Shown here: in pieces, positions 49,511 to 58,804 of the stretch | Numbering within the stretch: the first letter of the stretch is position 1 | How the letters are laid out: every line of letters starts with the position of its first letter | NCBI RefSeq assembly: GCF_019722725.1 | Contig: NZ_CP077941.1 | Coordinates: forward strand, 1,922,001-1,986,000 | Reading direction: 5' to 3' | DNA: 64,000 nt | Source of the DNA: Vreelandella profundi | GTDB taxonomy: Bacteria > Pseudomonadota > Gammaproteobacteria > Pseudomonadales > Halomonadaceae | Position numbers and translations under genes: made by a program | The notes under the pieces: generated by a model | Seen by the model: the letters and a program-made list of their open reading frames with translations, nothing else | The model's database searches: none | Told to the model about the DNA's origin: nothing

Positions 49511-50556
49511 TCCTCGTCCTCATATCGCTCAGCAATCGCTTCTGATAGCTCAGCCACGGCCATTGCATACAGGTGACTATGGTTATAGCGGGTAATAACA
49601 TAAAAATTATACTCGCCAAGCCGGTAGTGCGTTTCACCATCAGCGAACTCAAGGGCCAGCGGTATCACCGGCAAGTCGCTGTCTAACGGCGCGTTAGGCT
49701 CGATGCCGTGAGCGGAGAGCTCTGCAACACTCACCGTAGGCGCTGAGGTTTGGTTGAACGAGAGTTCATCCAGTAGCTCGACGGGCAATACGTCGGGGCC
49801 ACTGGCCAAGTGATAGATAGGCGCGTCCTGCTTCCAGCCATGTACGGCGAAGTAGTTAGCGACGCTGCCTATAGCATCGACCGGATTCTCCCAAAGATCA
49901 CGGATTCCATCACCATCAAAATCAACGGCGTAGGCTTGATAACTAGTAGGAATAAACTGCGGATAGCCCATAGCCCCCGCGTAAGACCCCTGTAACTCAG
50001 CGGGATCAACATGCTGCTCATACGCTATGCGTAAGAAGGCGGCCAGCTCTCCACGAAAAAATGCCCCCCTTGTGGGGTGATAAAACGCCAGCGTCGTAAG
50101 CGAATCTAGCACGCGGTGCTGACCTTTATGGCGCCCGTAATAAGTTTCAACGCCGATAATGGCGGTGATAACTTCAGCGGGAACGCCGTAGGTGCTTTCG
50201 GCACGCGCTAAGGTATCAGCATGGGCTTCAATAAATTCAGCGCCCTCTTGAATCCGCTGCTCGGTCATAAAAATATTGCGGTACTCGTACCAGCGCAGGC
50301 GACGCTCCGCCGCCCCTTCCATGGCATCTAGCACGCTTTGCGTGTAGCTCGCTTGGCCGAGCGCTTCCGTCACCCACGCTTCTGGCATGCCGTCTGCGAC
50401 GAGTTCATCGACCAGCGCTTGACTATCGGCATTGTACTGCGGAGCAACCTGCTGTTGAGAAGCCTGCGTAAGCTCATCGGCTAACGCCGCGGGCGTCACC
50501 CAGCACATCAGTGCTGCTAAAAAATAGCGGCTCGTCTTGCCGTGAATTCCGTTCAT
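49507..50556 (-). CDS. mltB: Lytic murein transglycosylase B
   Basis: Cleaves glycan strands to give 1,6-anhydromuropeptides. The 349-residue protein starts at ATG 50556 after AGGAG; the frame is open further upstream only because it runs through rodA. The signal peptide ends ALADEL with no lipobox, so it is probably a soluble periplasmic form. The catalytic Glu sits in IIGVETYYGRHKG, and AMGYPQFIPTSYQAYAVDFDGDG is diagnostic. Confidence 0.93.
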   Translation of the reverse strand: MNGIHGKTSRYFLAALMCWVTPAALADELTQASQQQVAPQYNADSQALVDELVADGMPEAWVTEALGQASYTQSVLDAMEGAAERRLRWYEYRNIFMTEQRIQEGAEFIEAHADTLARAESTYGVPAEVITAIIGVETYYGRHKGQHRVLDSLTTLAFYHPTRGAFFRGELAAFLRIAYEQHVDPAELQGSYAGAMGYPQFIPTSYQAYAVDFDGDGIRDLWENPVDAIGSVANYFAVHGWKQDAPIYHLASGPDVLPVELLDELSFNQTSAPTVSVAELSAHGIEPNAPLDSDLPVIPLALEFADGETHYRLGEYNFYVITRYNHSHLYAMAVAELSEAIAERYEDEE

Positions 50557-50645
50557 TTTTCTACTCCTGAACCTTTCATTCCTGAGGCCTCCATTCCCGA
50601 GCAAAGCGCGCGCGAACAGCACAAGTGGAGACCTGCACATTATCT

Positions 50646-51806
50646 TTAGCGCGACAGCAGCCGACGGTGGGCATGTATAGACATGAGAATACCGAAACCC
50701 GCTAACAAGGTCACGCTTGAGGTACCACCATAACTCACCAGCGGTAGCGGCACGCCTACCACGGGCAGAATTCCGCTCACCATGCCCATGTTGACAAACA
50801 CATAGATAAAAAACGTCAGTATGATGCTGCCTGCGACCAGGCGACCAAAGGTGTCCTGAGCCGAAGTTGCCATCCATAAACCGCGGCTCACGATCAGCAG
50901 ATACAGACACAGCAGCACTAACATTCCCACCAAACCAAACTCTTCGCCTAGTACGGCAATGATGAAATCCGTATGCCGCTCGGGTAAAAACTCTAGCTGC
51001 GACTGAGTGCCTTGAAGCCACCCCTTGCCCCATACCCCACCGCTGCCAATGGCAGTCGTGGATTGAATAATATTCCAACCAGAGCCTAGCGGGTCGCTTT
51101 CAGGGTTTAAGAATGTCAGCACCCGCTGACGCTGGTAATTATGCATATTCGCCCACAGCACCGGAACGCCTGCAGCGCCCAGCGCCGTAATAAATCCTAT
51201 TAACCGCCATGACAGACCTGCTAGCAGCACCACAATAAGCGCCGCGCTGGCGACTAATAGCGAGGTTCCCAGGTCTGGCTGGATTGCCGTAAGCACTACC
51301 GGCACCCCAATAATCACACCACATACGATGATATCGCGAAGGCGCGGCGGTAGCTCACAGCGATTCAGGTAGGCTGCCACCATCAAGGGGGCCGCTAGCT
51401 TCATCATCTCTGAGGGCTGAAAACGAATCACGCCGGGAATTTCCAGCCAACGTTTGGCCCCCATCCCCACATCGCCAACTAAATCAACCGCCAATAGCAT
51501 TGCCACACCGACCCCGTAGCCAAGCGGCGCCCAGCGTAGAAAGGTCGACGGAGAGAACTGCGCAATAATCACCATCACCGTCAGCGCTAGGCAAAAACGC
51601 ACGCCTTGCGCAATGACTGAATCAATAGACTGGCCAGAAGCGCTGTAAAGAACCACTAAACCACCGCCCATCAGGACGAGCAGCAGCCCCAGCAGCCAGG
51701 GGTCGAGATGGATTCGTTCCCAGATACTTTTACGCCGTGAAATCCCGCTATCCGGCGGACGGACGGGGTAGCCACGCATTGATCGAGTTATAAAATGCCA
51801 CGGCAT
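50646..51806 (-). CDS. rodA: Peptidoglycan glycosyltransferase RodA
   Basis: SEDS-family membrane polymerase of the elongation machinery. The 386-residue protein has about ten membrane segments. QSTTAIGSGGVWGKGWLQGT, LPERHTDFIIAVLGEEFG and VPLPLVSYGGTSSV are diagnostic. It follows mrdA by 3 bases, so the polymerase and its transpeptidase partner PBP2 are co-expressed. The N-terminus is slightly longer than in E. coli; an in-frame ATG nine codons later is also possible. Confidence 0.96.
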   Translation of the reverse strand: MPWHFITRSMRGYPVRPPDSGISRRKSIWERIHLDPWLLGLLLVLMGGGLVVLYSASGQSIDSVIAQGVRFCLALTVMVIIAQFSPSTFLRWAPLGYGVGVAMLLAVDLVGDVGMGAKRWLEIPGVIRFQPSEMMKLAAPLMVAAYLNRCELPPRLRDIIVCGVIIGVPVVLTAIQPDLGTSLLVASAALIVVLLAGLSWRLIGFITALGAAGVPVLWANMHNYQRQRVLTFLNPESDPLGSGWNIIQSTTAIGSGGVWGKGWLQGTQSQLEFLPERHTDFIIAVLGEEFGLVGMLVLLCLYLLIVSRGLWMATSAQDTFGRLVAGSIILTFFIYVFVNMGMVSGILPVVGVPLPLVSYGGTSSVTLLAGFGILMSIHAHRRLLSR

Positions 51807-51809
51807 GGC

Positions 51810-53717
51810 TTAGTTTCCCTCCACATTGGCATTATCGTCCGCTAGCGCTTCGCGTACTTCTTCCACGTCAGGTGCGTCGTCCTCTAGCAGCCAAGCATCG
51901 GTCATTGCCCGCGCCAGGTGGGCAGCATGCGTACTACCGCCGCCGGCATTCTCAACAATAACGGAAACTGCAATTTGCGGATCATCTAGCGGTGCAAACC
52001 CCACAAATAGCGCGTGGTCACGTAGCCGCTCTGCTAACTCATCTGCGTTGTAGCGCTGGTCCTGGCCTAGCGAAAATACTTGCGCGGTACCTGACTTACC
52101 GCCCATGCGATACTCAAGCCCCACCCCGGTGCGGCGAGCGGTTCCTTCGCTACCGCTTAACACTTTTTCCATACCGCTGAAAACGCGATCCCACCAGCTA
52201 TCATTAGCCAACGTAATATCATCCAAGGTACCCGGAAGATCTTGGGGAACAGGCGTATCGCCAATTTTGCGCGCTAGCCGTGGTCGCACCCAGTGGCCAC
52301 GGTTGGCCAGCGTCGCGGTGGCGCTGGCAAGCTGCAAAGGCGTCACCTGCCAGTACCCCTGACCGATACCGACCGACAGCGTTTCACCCGGGTACCAGGG
52401 CTGGTTAAAGCGCCCACGCTTCCAATCCCGTGAGGGCATCAAAGCGCCGCTTTCGCCCTGAACGTCGTACGCTACGCGCTGACCGAAGCCAAAGTTACTC
52501 ATTCGGTCATGCAGGCTATCGATACCCAGGTCATGGGCAAGAGTATAGAAGTAAGTGTTATTCGATACCGCTAACGCTCGCTCTAAATCTACCCGCCCGT
52601 GCCCCCAGCGCAGCCAGTTACGGTAGCGGCGCGTATCGTTTGGCAATTGATAGTAACCAGGGTCGTTAATCGTACTGTCGGGCGTAATGACACCCTCGGA
52701 AAGCCCGGCCAGCGCTAAAAAGGGCTTAATCGTAGAGCCGGGTGGATAGTGGCCGCGTATGGCGCGGTTAAACAAAGGCAGATCCAGATCTTCCTGCAGG
52801 GCGCGATAAGAAGCCACATCGATGCCAGTAACAAATTGGTTACTATCAAACCCCGGCGTGGACACCATCGCCAGAATCTCGCCCGTTGCAGGCGCGATGG
52901 CGACGATGGAGCCGCGGCGGCCATCAAGCAGCTCGTAGGCGAGCATTTGAAGCGATTTATCCAACGTTAAGGTCAGATTTTCGCCTGGCACAGGGTCGGT
53001 TCGCCCCAGCTCCCTTAAGACTCGACCGCGCGCGTTGGTTTCTACTTTACGCAAGCCCGCTTGGCCGTGAAGCTCTTCTTCGTAAAAGCGTTCAATGCCC
53101 GTTTTGCCGATAAAATGCGTGCCCGCGTAGCGGCCGGCATCCAGCGTCTCCATTTCTTCAGCGTTAATACGCCCGACATAGCCCAATGCATGGGCCATGA
53201 TTTCAGCGTTGGGATAAAAACGCAGCGGCTGAGCTTCCACTTCCACGCCAGGCAATCGATGGCGATTAACCGCCAAGCGCGCAATTTGCTCTTCGCTAAG
53301 ATCGCTGGTCAATAGCGCGGGCTGATAAGGTCGCTGGCGCTGGCGTGAGCGAACATTAAATGCCTCAATCTCTTCTTCAGGCAATTCAAGTAAGTCGACT
53401 AAAAGCGCCAGCGTTTCATCTAAATTATCGACCCGCTCACGCACCAACGTTAAATTATAGGTTGGACGATTTTCTGCCAGCAGAACGCCATTACGGTCGT
53501 AAATCAACCCTCGGTTAGGCGGCAATGGCTCCACGCGTACACGGTTATTTTCAGAGCGCGTGCTGTACAAATCATGTTGAACGATTTGTAAGTAGACCAA
53601 TCGGCTCGTTAATAGGCAGGCAAGTAACAGTACGACTAAAATAGCGATCAGCGCCCTGACTCGAAAAATACGCAGCTCTTGCTCGGAGTTTTTAAGCGTG
53701 TTGGGGCGCTTGAGCAT
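51810..53717 (-). CDS. mrdA: Penicillin-binding protein 2 (elongation transpeptidase)
   Basis: Class B PBP that crosslinks lateral-wall peptidoglycan with RodA. The 635-residue protein equals E. coli PBP2 (633) in length. An N-terminal membrane anchor (~18-40), a pedestal domain with LPPNRGLIYDRNGVLLAENR, and catalytic STIKPF (SxxK), SNN and KSGT motifs are seen. The ATG at 53717 is chosen because an earlier one would overlap rlmH. Confidence 0.96.
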   Translation of the reverse strand: MLKRPNTLKNSEQELRIFRVRALIAILVVLLLACLLTSRLVYLQIVQHDLYSTRSENNRVRVEPLPPNRGLIYDRNGVLLAENRPTYNLTLVRERVDNLDETLALLVDLLELPEEEIEAFNVRSRQRQRPYQPALLTSDLSEEQIARLAVNRHRLPGVEVEAQPLRFYPNAEIMAHALGYVGRINAEEMETLDAGRYAGTHFIGKTGIERFYEEELHGQAGLRKVETNARGRVLRELGRTDPVPGENLTLTLDKSLQMLAYELLDGRRGSIVAIAPATGEILAMVSTPGFDSNQFVTGIDVASYRALQEDLDLPLFNRAIRGHYPPGSTIKPFLALAGLSEGVITPDSTINDPGYYQLPNDTRRYRNWLRWGHGRVDLERALAVSNNTYFYTLAHDLGIDSLHDRMSNFGFGQRVAYDVQGESGALMPSRDWKRGRFNQPWYPGETLSVGIGQGYWQVTPLQLASATATLANRGHWVRPRLARKIGDTPVPQDLPGTLDDITLANDSWWDRVFSGMEKVLSGSEGTARRTGVGLEYRMGGKSGTAQVFSLGQDQRYNADELAERLRDHALFVGFAPLDDPQIAVSVIVENAGGGSTHAAHLARAMTDAWLLEDDAPDVEEVREALADDNANVEGN

Positions 53718-53788
53718 GGCAAAAATGACTCTCAAATCGAATAATGAGCGCCGCCAGTCGAGAACAGAGGTTACCCACCATTCAATCC

Positions 53789-54256
53789 TTAGCGGTGATA
53801 GGGATGGCCCACTAGCAGTGTCCAAGCGCGATAGAGCTGCTCAGCCAGCATAATACGAACCAAAGGATGAGGTAGCGTTAAAGGAGAAAGCGACCAGGCT
53901 TTTTCCGCCATCGCCGAAAGCGAAGGCTCAAGGCCATCGGGCCCACCGACCAGCAGAACAATATCGCGCCCGGTCATGCGCCAATCGCCGGCTTCTTGGG
54001 CTAATTGCTCGGTGGTCCATGGCTTTCCCTTCACTTCCAAAGCCACAACGTACTCATCACCGCGCAGCTTATCGCGAATCCGCTGCGCCTCTTGAGCACG
54101 CGCTTTGGCAATATCAGCATTTTTGCCTCGCTGACCAAGAGCAATTTCTTCAATTTCGAGATAAAAATCTCGCGGCAGCCGTTTGCGGTAGGTTTCCACG
54201 CCTTCTTCTACCCAGGCGGGCATTTTGTTACCTACGGCTAACAGCCGAATCTTCAT
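53789..54256 (-). CDS. rlmH: 23S rRNA pseudouridine(1915)-N3-methyltransferase RlmH
   Basis: SPOUT methyltransferase acting on pseudouridine 1915 in helix 69 of 23S rRNA. The 155-residue protein matches the family end to end: MKIRLLAVGNKMPAWVEEG, VLLVGGPDGLEP in the SAM-binding knot, and the terminal EQLYRAWTLLVGHPYHR. It overlaps rsfS by ATGA. Confidence 0.97.
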   Translation of the reverse strand: MKIRLLAVGNKMPAWVEEGVETYRKRLPRDFYLEIEEIALGQRGKNADIAKARAQEAQRIRDKLRGDEYVVALEVKGKPWTTEQLAQEAGDWRMTGRDIVLLVGGPDGLEPSLSAMAEKAWSLSPLTLPHPLVRIMLAEQLYRAWTLLVGHPYHR

Positions 54257-54639
54257 GACATATTGGCCCGCTCGCGGAAGCGCTCAAGCGTTTCGTCAAT
54301 GGCGCCAGAGTCACTCGGCAAATCAGCCCACAGGCGCTCTAAGTCATATAAAAGACGCGCTTCGGGCATCATGACGTGCACCACGATGTCGCCTAGGTCG
54401 ACAAGCACCCAGTCAGCGTTATCGCCACCCTCAACACCCAGAGGCCTAAGTCCGGCCGCTTTGGCTTTTTCAACCACGTTTTGGGCAATAGCCGCCACAT
54501 GCCGAGTAGATGTACCACTGGCAATCAGCATGAGGTCAGTAACCTCGGTTAATTTGGAAACATCCAAGTGCGTAATGTCACGTGCTTTCAGCTCTTCTAG
54601 CGCGTCAACCGCTAGGCTTTTCAATGTATCGATGTGCAT
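54253..54639 (-). CDS. rsfS: Ribosomal silencing factor RsfS
   Basis: Binds ribosomal protein L14 and blocks subunit joining when nutrients are scarce. The 128-residue protein includes DITHLDVSKLTEVTDLMLIASGTSTRH and EGGDNADWVLVDLGDIVVHVM, both diagnostic. The ATG at 54639 is preferred to a TTG 15 bases upstream; AGGAG precedes it, although only 2 bases away. Confidence 0.94.
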   Translation of the reverse strand: MHIDTLKSLAVDALEELKARDITHLDVSKLTEVTDLMLIASGTSTRHVAAIAQNVVEKAKAAGLRPLGVEGGDNADWVLVDLGDIVVHVMMPEARLLYDLERLWADLPSDSGAIDETLERFRERANMS

Positions 54640-54724
54640 GACTCCTAAAGACAACCTCGTTCAGTAACCGGTCAATAAAGCCGGCCATTGTAACGGCTTC
54701 TTTGCTGACTGCCAGCGCTATATC

Positions 54725-55378
54725 TCACTGCTGATAAAGTCCGTGGTGCTTAATGGCTTGTTCAACGGGCTCCGGCACCAAATAACGCACGCTTTTACCC
54801 TGATATAAACACTCGCGAATGCGCGTGGCGGAAATTGCCAACAATGAAGGCAACTCCAGGCCTAAATATCCCCCACAGGGGCGGTGCATTAATTCTTCTA
54901 CGCTATCGACTCCGCGCTGCTCGACCAGTTCCGTTAATGCTGCAGGCAGCGCATCACTGTAGCCCGGCCGCGCGATGACCACTAAGTGAGCTAGCGCAAA
55001 TATGCGCTCAGGCTGATGCCACTGCCCAAGTCGCAGGAAGGCATCATAGCCAATGGCCATCACTAAGCGGGCCTGCTCGCCATAATGGCTGCGCAGCTCG
55101 GCCAGCGTATCGACACTGTAGGAAGGTCCGTCACGCTGCAGCTCACGGTCATCGGCGACAATCCCTGGGGTGTCGTCGATACCTGCCTGTAACAGCGCCA
55201 AACGCTGCTGGGCAGACACCTGCGGCCGCCCGCGCAGCGGGGGCTGCTGCGCTGGAATCATATGCAATTGATCAAGCGCCAGCGCCTCGTGCAGCTCCAC
55301 CGCACTGCGCAAATGGCCCAGATGAACAGGGTCAAACGTACCGCCCAGCATGCCGACACGAAGCTCATGACTGCTCAT
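54725..55378 (-). CDS. nadD: Nicotinate-mononucleotide adenylyltransferase
   Basis: Joins nicotinate mononucleotide and ATP to give deamido-NAD. The 217-residue protein has the nucleotidyltransferase motif GGTFDPVHLGHL and the C-terminal ISATRIRECLYQGKSVRYLVPE. It is followed by rsfS and rlmH, the usual order, and preceded 25 bases upstream by proA. Confidence 0.96.
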   Translation of the reverse strand: MSSHELRVGMLGGTFDPVHLGHLRSAVELHEALALDQLHMIPAQQPPLRGRPQVSAQQRLALLQAGIDDTPGIVADDRELQRDGPSYSVDTLAELRSHYGEQARLVMAIGYDAFLRLGQWHQPERIFALAHLVVIARPGYSDALPAALTELVEQRGVDSVEELMHRPCGGYLGLELPSLLAISATRIRECLYQGKSVRYLVPEPVEQAIKHHGLYQQ

Positions 55379-55403
55379 TTCATTCCCTTATTCTTCCACT
55401 CAA

Positions 55404-56711
55404 TCACTGCCGCACCTGGCCGTCACCAAACACCACATACTTACGCGTTGTGAGCCCTTCTAATCCTACTGGGCCGCGGGCATGAAGCTTATCGGTTGAA
55501 ATACCAATCTCAGCGCCTAAGCCGTACTCAAAACCGTCGGCGAAACGCGTAGATGCATTGACGATCACGGAGCTAGAATCAACTTCCGCCATAAAACGTC
55601 GTGCGAGCGAGTAATCTTGAGTGACAATTGCATCGGTATGATGGGAGCCGTAAAACTCAATGTGCGCAATGGCTTCATCAATGCCGTCCACGATTTTGAT
55701 AGCCAGAATGGGCGCTAAATACTCCGCCGACCAGTCGGCATCTGTCGCGGCAATGGCTTGGGGAAGTAACGCCAGCGTGCGCTGGCAGCCACGCAGTTCA
55801 ACGCTATGCTCGCCATAAGCGCGCGCTAGCTCAGGCAACAGCAGGTCTGCAATCGGCGCATCCACCAGCAGTGTTTCCATCGTGTTACAGGTGCCATAAC
55901 GATGTGTTTTGGCATTGACGGCAATCGCTAGCGCCTTAGCGGGATCCGCCGTTGTATCAATGTACACATGGCATACGCCGTCCAAATGTTTGATCACCGG
56001 CACACGCGCCTCACGGGAAATACGCTCAATAAGTGATTTCCCTCCCCGCGGAATAATGACATCTACATACTCGGGCATGCTGATCATTTCACCGACGGCC
56101 GCGCGATCAGTGGTTGCCACCACCTGCACGCTTCCGGCGGGCAATCCAACATCCGCAAGCCCTGCTTGAATACAGGCACTGATGGCAGCATTGGATTCAC
56201 TAGCCTCAGACCCGCCGCGTAAGATGCAGGCATTGCCCGATTTCAAGCACAGGCTTGCAGCTTCCAGCGTCACGTTAGGACGTGACTCATAAATAATACC
56301 GATAACGCCTAGCGGCACGCGCATTTTACCCACCTGAATACCGCTGGGGCGGTACCGCATATCGTCAATTTCACCCACTGGGTCAGGTAACGCGGCCACA
56401 TGATGAAGGCCTTCAATCATGCTACTTACACGCACATCATCCAGCGCTAAACGATCCAGCAGCGCGCTCTCTAAGCCGTTTTCGCGACCGTGCTGTAAAT
56501 CCGCCGCATTGGCGTCTAAAATGCGTTCGCGCGCGGCCTTTAAGCGCTCGGCAATGGCGCATAAAGCACGATTTTTCAAGCCAGTATCCGCTCGTCGCAG
56601 CTCACTGGCAGCGTGCCGAGCCGCCTGCCCCAGTGCCTGCATGTAGGCGGGCACATCACCGCTAGAAAGGTATTGAAGGGCCCCGCTTTGGAACGGTGTT
56701 GAAACGCTCAT
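55404..56711 (-). CDS. proA: Gamma-glutamyl phosphate reductase
   Basis: Second enzyme of proline synthesis, reducing gamma-glutamyl phosphate to glutamate semialdehyde with NADPH. The 435-residue protein has [20 protein letters not shown] and the catalytic Cys in [14 protein letters not shown]. It heads the minus-strand cluster that runs to lipB. proB is not adjacent. Confidence 0.96.
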   Translation of the reverse strand: MSVSTPFQSGALQYLSSGDVPAYMQALGQAARHAASELRRADTGLKNRALCAIAERLKAARERILDANAADLQHGRENGLESALLDRLALDDVRVSSMIEGLHHVAALPDPVGEIDDMRYRPSGIQVGKMRVPLGVIGIIYESRPNVTLEAASLCLKSGNACILRGGSEASESNAAISACIQAGLADVGLPAGSVQVVATTDRAAVGEMISMPEYVDVIIPRGGKSLIERISREARVPVIKHLDGVCHVYIDTTADPAKALAIAVNAKTHRYGTCNTMETLLVDAPIADLLLPELARAYGEHSVELRGCQRTLALLPQAIAATDADWSAEYLAPILAIKIVDGIDEAIAHIEFYGSHHTDAIVTQDYSLARRFMAEVDSSSVIVNASTRFADGFEYGLGAEIGISTDKLHARGPVGLEGLTTRKYVVFGDGQVRQ

Positions 56712-56984
56712 GCTGTCTCCGCGCGTCGTCGCGCATACTCGGTTATAAGTGCCCTAAACACTGGCTAGGGCCGTCAACTAATACTGCTGCTTCAAGGCCG
56801 GCAAGGATGCTCGCATTGCCGTTTGTCACGCTGATAAAGATGTTACGCCTTTTGGACGTTATGCTAAGGGTGACTAAGGCGCTAATGTATACAGCGTACG
56901 CTTACCATCCTGCGCTCACCCATTTGCCTAAGCGCGCCAGGTTATTCAGGACGACAGCTTACTCAGGACGAATAATAAGCCACC
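56712..56984. promoter_or_regulatory. Divergent region between proA and the GGDEF-like pair
   Basis: About 270 gene-free bases that must hold both promoters. No convincing hexamers, dyads or RNA genes were recognised. Confidence 0.35.
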
Positions 56985-57833
56985 ATGCAAAGCAAGTACA
57001 AAATCGGTCTATTAAGAGCCAATCTATTCGCCGCCGCCGCCGCATTAGCGCTGTGGACACCCGCCCCATTCAACGTTGCTAGCATAGTACTTTGGCTTTC
57101 CATTGGCTGGCTGTGTATCACTGCGCTAATGCTCGACTTTAGCCACCGCCGCTCACGAAGGTTGCCATGGCAAATAGTGCCAGGGATGCTTTTAATGGGG
57201 TTAATAGTCACAGCACCAGAGCAGCACAGCATTTTAATTTGGGCATGGGCTGCCATGCTGATGTTACCGCAACGTATGTGGATCGCCGCCTTTAATCTAA
57301 GCGCCGCGCTGATCAGCACCGCAATGGTGGCACCTCAGTTGGGCACCCCCACATTTATATTTTTATTAGCTAGCCTGCTAACACTCAGCTTGATCGCCCT
57401 GTCGCGAGCACAGCAGCTTATCGATATGAACGGGGCCATCCGCCAACGCTTACGCTTGATTCCAGGTCTAAACCTATGGGCTGAGGAACAGCTGCTTCGT
57501 GATATACCGCGCGAGCAACGGCGCTGTAAACGCGAGGGGACGCACGCCGAAATATTTATCTTGCACGTGAAACGCCACCAGCTTTGGCCCACTGCACAAA
57601 AACTGTGCCAGCTGACTCACGTGTTCGAAAACGTCTACTACATTAACAGCACTACGCTTGTCACGTTACTGCTTGCGCGCTCTGAGCAAGAGACAGCCCA
57701 CCGGCGCCGCACACTGCTAACTGCGTTACCAGATATCACCACAAGCGAACATTTTGTATTAGCAGATATCGATGCCGCGACTCTCACGCTATCGCAAATG
57801 AGCAAGCCATCGATAGCGCGGGAGGCAACATGA
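56985..57833 (+). CDS. Membrane protein with highly degenerate GGDEF-like domain (first of a pair)
   Basis: A 282-residue protein with about five membrane segments (residues ~10-140) and a ~130-residue cytoplasmic domain. That domain (RRCKREGTHAEIFILHVKRHQLW...) has the size and rough pattern of a GGDEF domain but lacks the GGDEF and nucleotide-binding motifs entirely. It cannot be a cyclase. It overlaps the next gene by 4 bases. The GGDEF relation is inferred mainly from the clearer neighbour. Confidence 0.6.
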   Translation: MQSKYKIGLLRANLFAAAAALALWTPAPFNVASIVLWLSIGWLCITALMLDFSHRRSRRLPWQIVPGMLLMGLIVTAPEQHSILIWAWAAMLMLPQRMWIAAFNLSAALISTAMVAPQLGTPTFIFLLASLLTLSLIALSRAQQLIDMNGAIRQRLRLIPGLNLWAEEQLLRDIPREQRRCKREGTHAEIFILHVKRHQLWPTAQKLCQLTHVFENVYYINSTTLVTLLLARSEQETAHRRRTLLTALPDITTSEHFVLADIDAATLTLSQMSKPSIAREAT

Positions 57834-58762
57834 CACGGCACCGCATCCCAAGGCGCTTAATGACGCAAGCCTACGGTTTAAGCATTGTGCTGATGGCGGG
57901 ATATGCGCTATGGCTTTATGCCATGGGAGAATATCGTGATCTATTGATTCCTACCTTTACATCATTGCTGCTCATATCGGCACTTTTGATGCACATGGGG
58001 CAAAAGCTAACGGCCCACCTACCCCGCATGATTTTATTCTGCAGTGTCTACGCCGTGGTGCTTGGCGCATTTTACTATCAGCCGCAGGTGTCGCCTATTT
58101 GGCTAGGCCTGCCTGTGATCGCCGCATATTTGCTATTGCCGTTGTCGGCTGCGATCCTTATCAATATCGTTTTAGGGCCGCTATGGTGGCTATTGCCCGC
58201 CGTGGCTAATGGGTCATCTTCGACCGTGGTGGGCTACGTCGCATTAACGCTGCTTCTCGCTTTACCGCGCTGGGAGCATGCCCGCCGTCGAGCTCTTCTA
58301 CGCGCCACTGACCCCAACGACAGCGACTGTAACGCTTATCATATTGATACGCTTAAAGAGCGCCTGAATAGTGAATACCAGCGCGCAGAGATGCTCAATA
58401 AGCCGTTAGCCCTGTTAGTATTGCATCTTCCCCAGCTAGACATGGCCGAGGAGCAGTTTGGCCATCGCGCCAAAACAGCACTGCTAGGCGCCCTGTGCAG
58501 TGAGGTTAACAGCCGCTGTCGCGACCATGATGTGCTGGGACGTACCAGCAATGCTACTTTCTGGCTTGTGCTGCCCGATACCAGCGAAAGCGGTGCGTTA
58601 TTGGTGCGCGAACGCTTGCAGCGGGCACTTTCACAGTGTGTCTTGGTCGAAACGGGTCAACTTGAAGTGCGTATTGCCGCCTGTATGCCTGCTCGTACAG
58701 AAAGTTTTGAACGCTACTTAAACCGCCTAGATGCACGCGGCGCTGCCCTCGCGCACGCTTAG
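57830..58762 (+). CDS. Membrane protein with inactive GGDEF-like domain (second of a pair)
   Basis: A 310-residue protein with about five membrane segments followed by a degenerate GGDEF domain (~165-305). YHIDTLKERLNSEYQRAEMLNKPLALLVLHL parallels the start of such domains. DVLGRTSNATFWLVLPDTS stands where R-x-GGDEF-x-xLLP should be, so the signature is lost. It probably acts as a c-di-GMP-independent scaffold or sensor. It is translationally coupled to the upstream paralogue-like gene by ATGA. Confidence 0.7.
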   Translation: MTRHRIPRRLMTQAYGLSIVLMAGYALWLYAMGEYRDLLIPTFTSLLLISALLMHMGQKLTAHLPRMILFCSVYAVVLGAFYYQPQVSPIWLGLPVIAAYLLLPLSAAILINIVLGPLWWLLPAVANGSSSTVVGYVALTLLLALPRWEHARRRALLRATDPNDSDCNAYHIDTLKERLNSEYQRAEMLNKPLALLVLHLPQLDMAEEQFGHRAKTALLGALCSEVNSRCRDHDVLGRTSNATFWLVLPDTSESGALLVRERLQRALSQCVLVETGQLEVRIAACMPARTESFERYLNRLDARGAALAHA

Positions 58763-58804
58763 CCTCCATTGACTTATTATTCATAAATTTAGCTGGAGAG
58801 GCTT

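Noticed and set aside
50557..51078. N-terminal extension of MltB by ~170 residues
   Set aside because: The extension is read through rodA in another frame. The signal peptide and AGGAG place the start at 50556.
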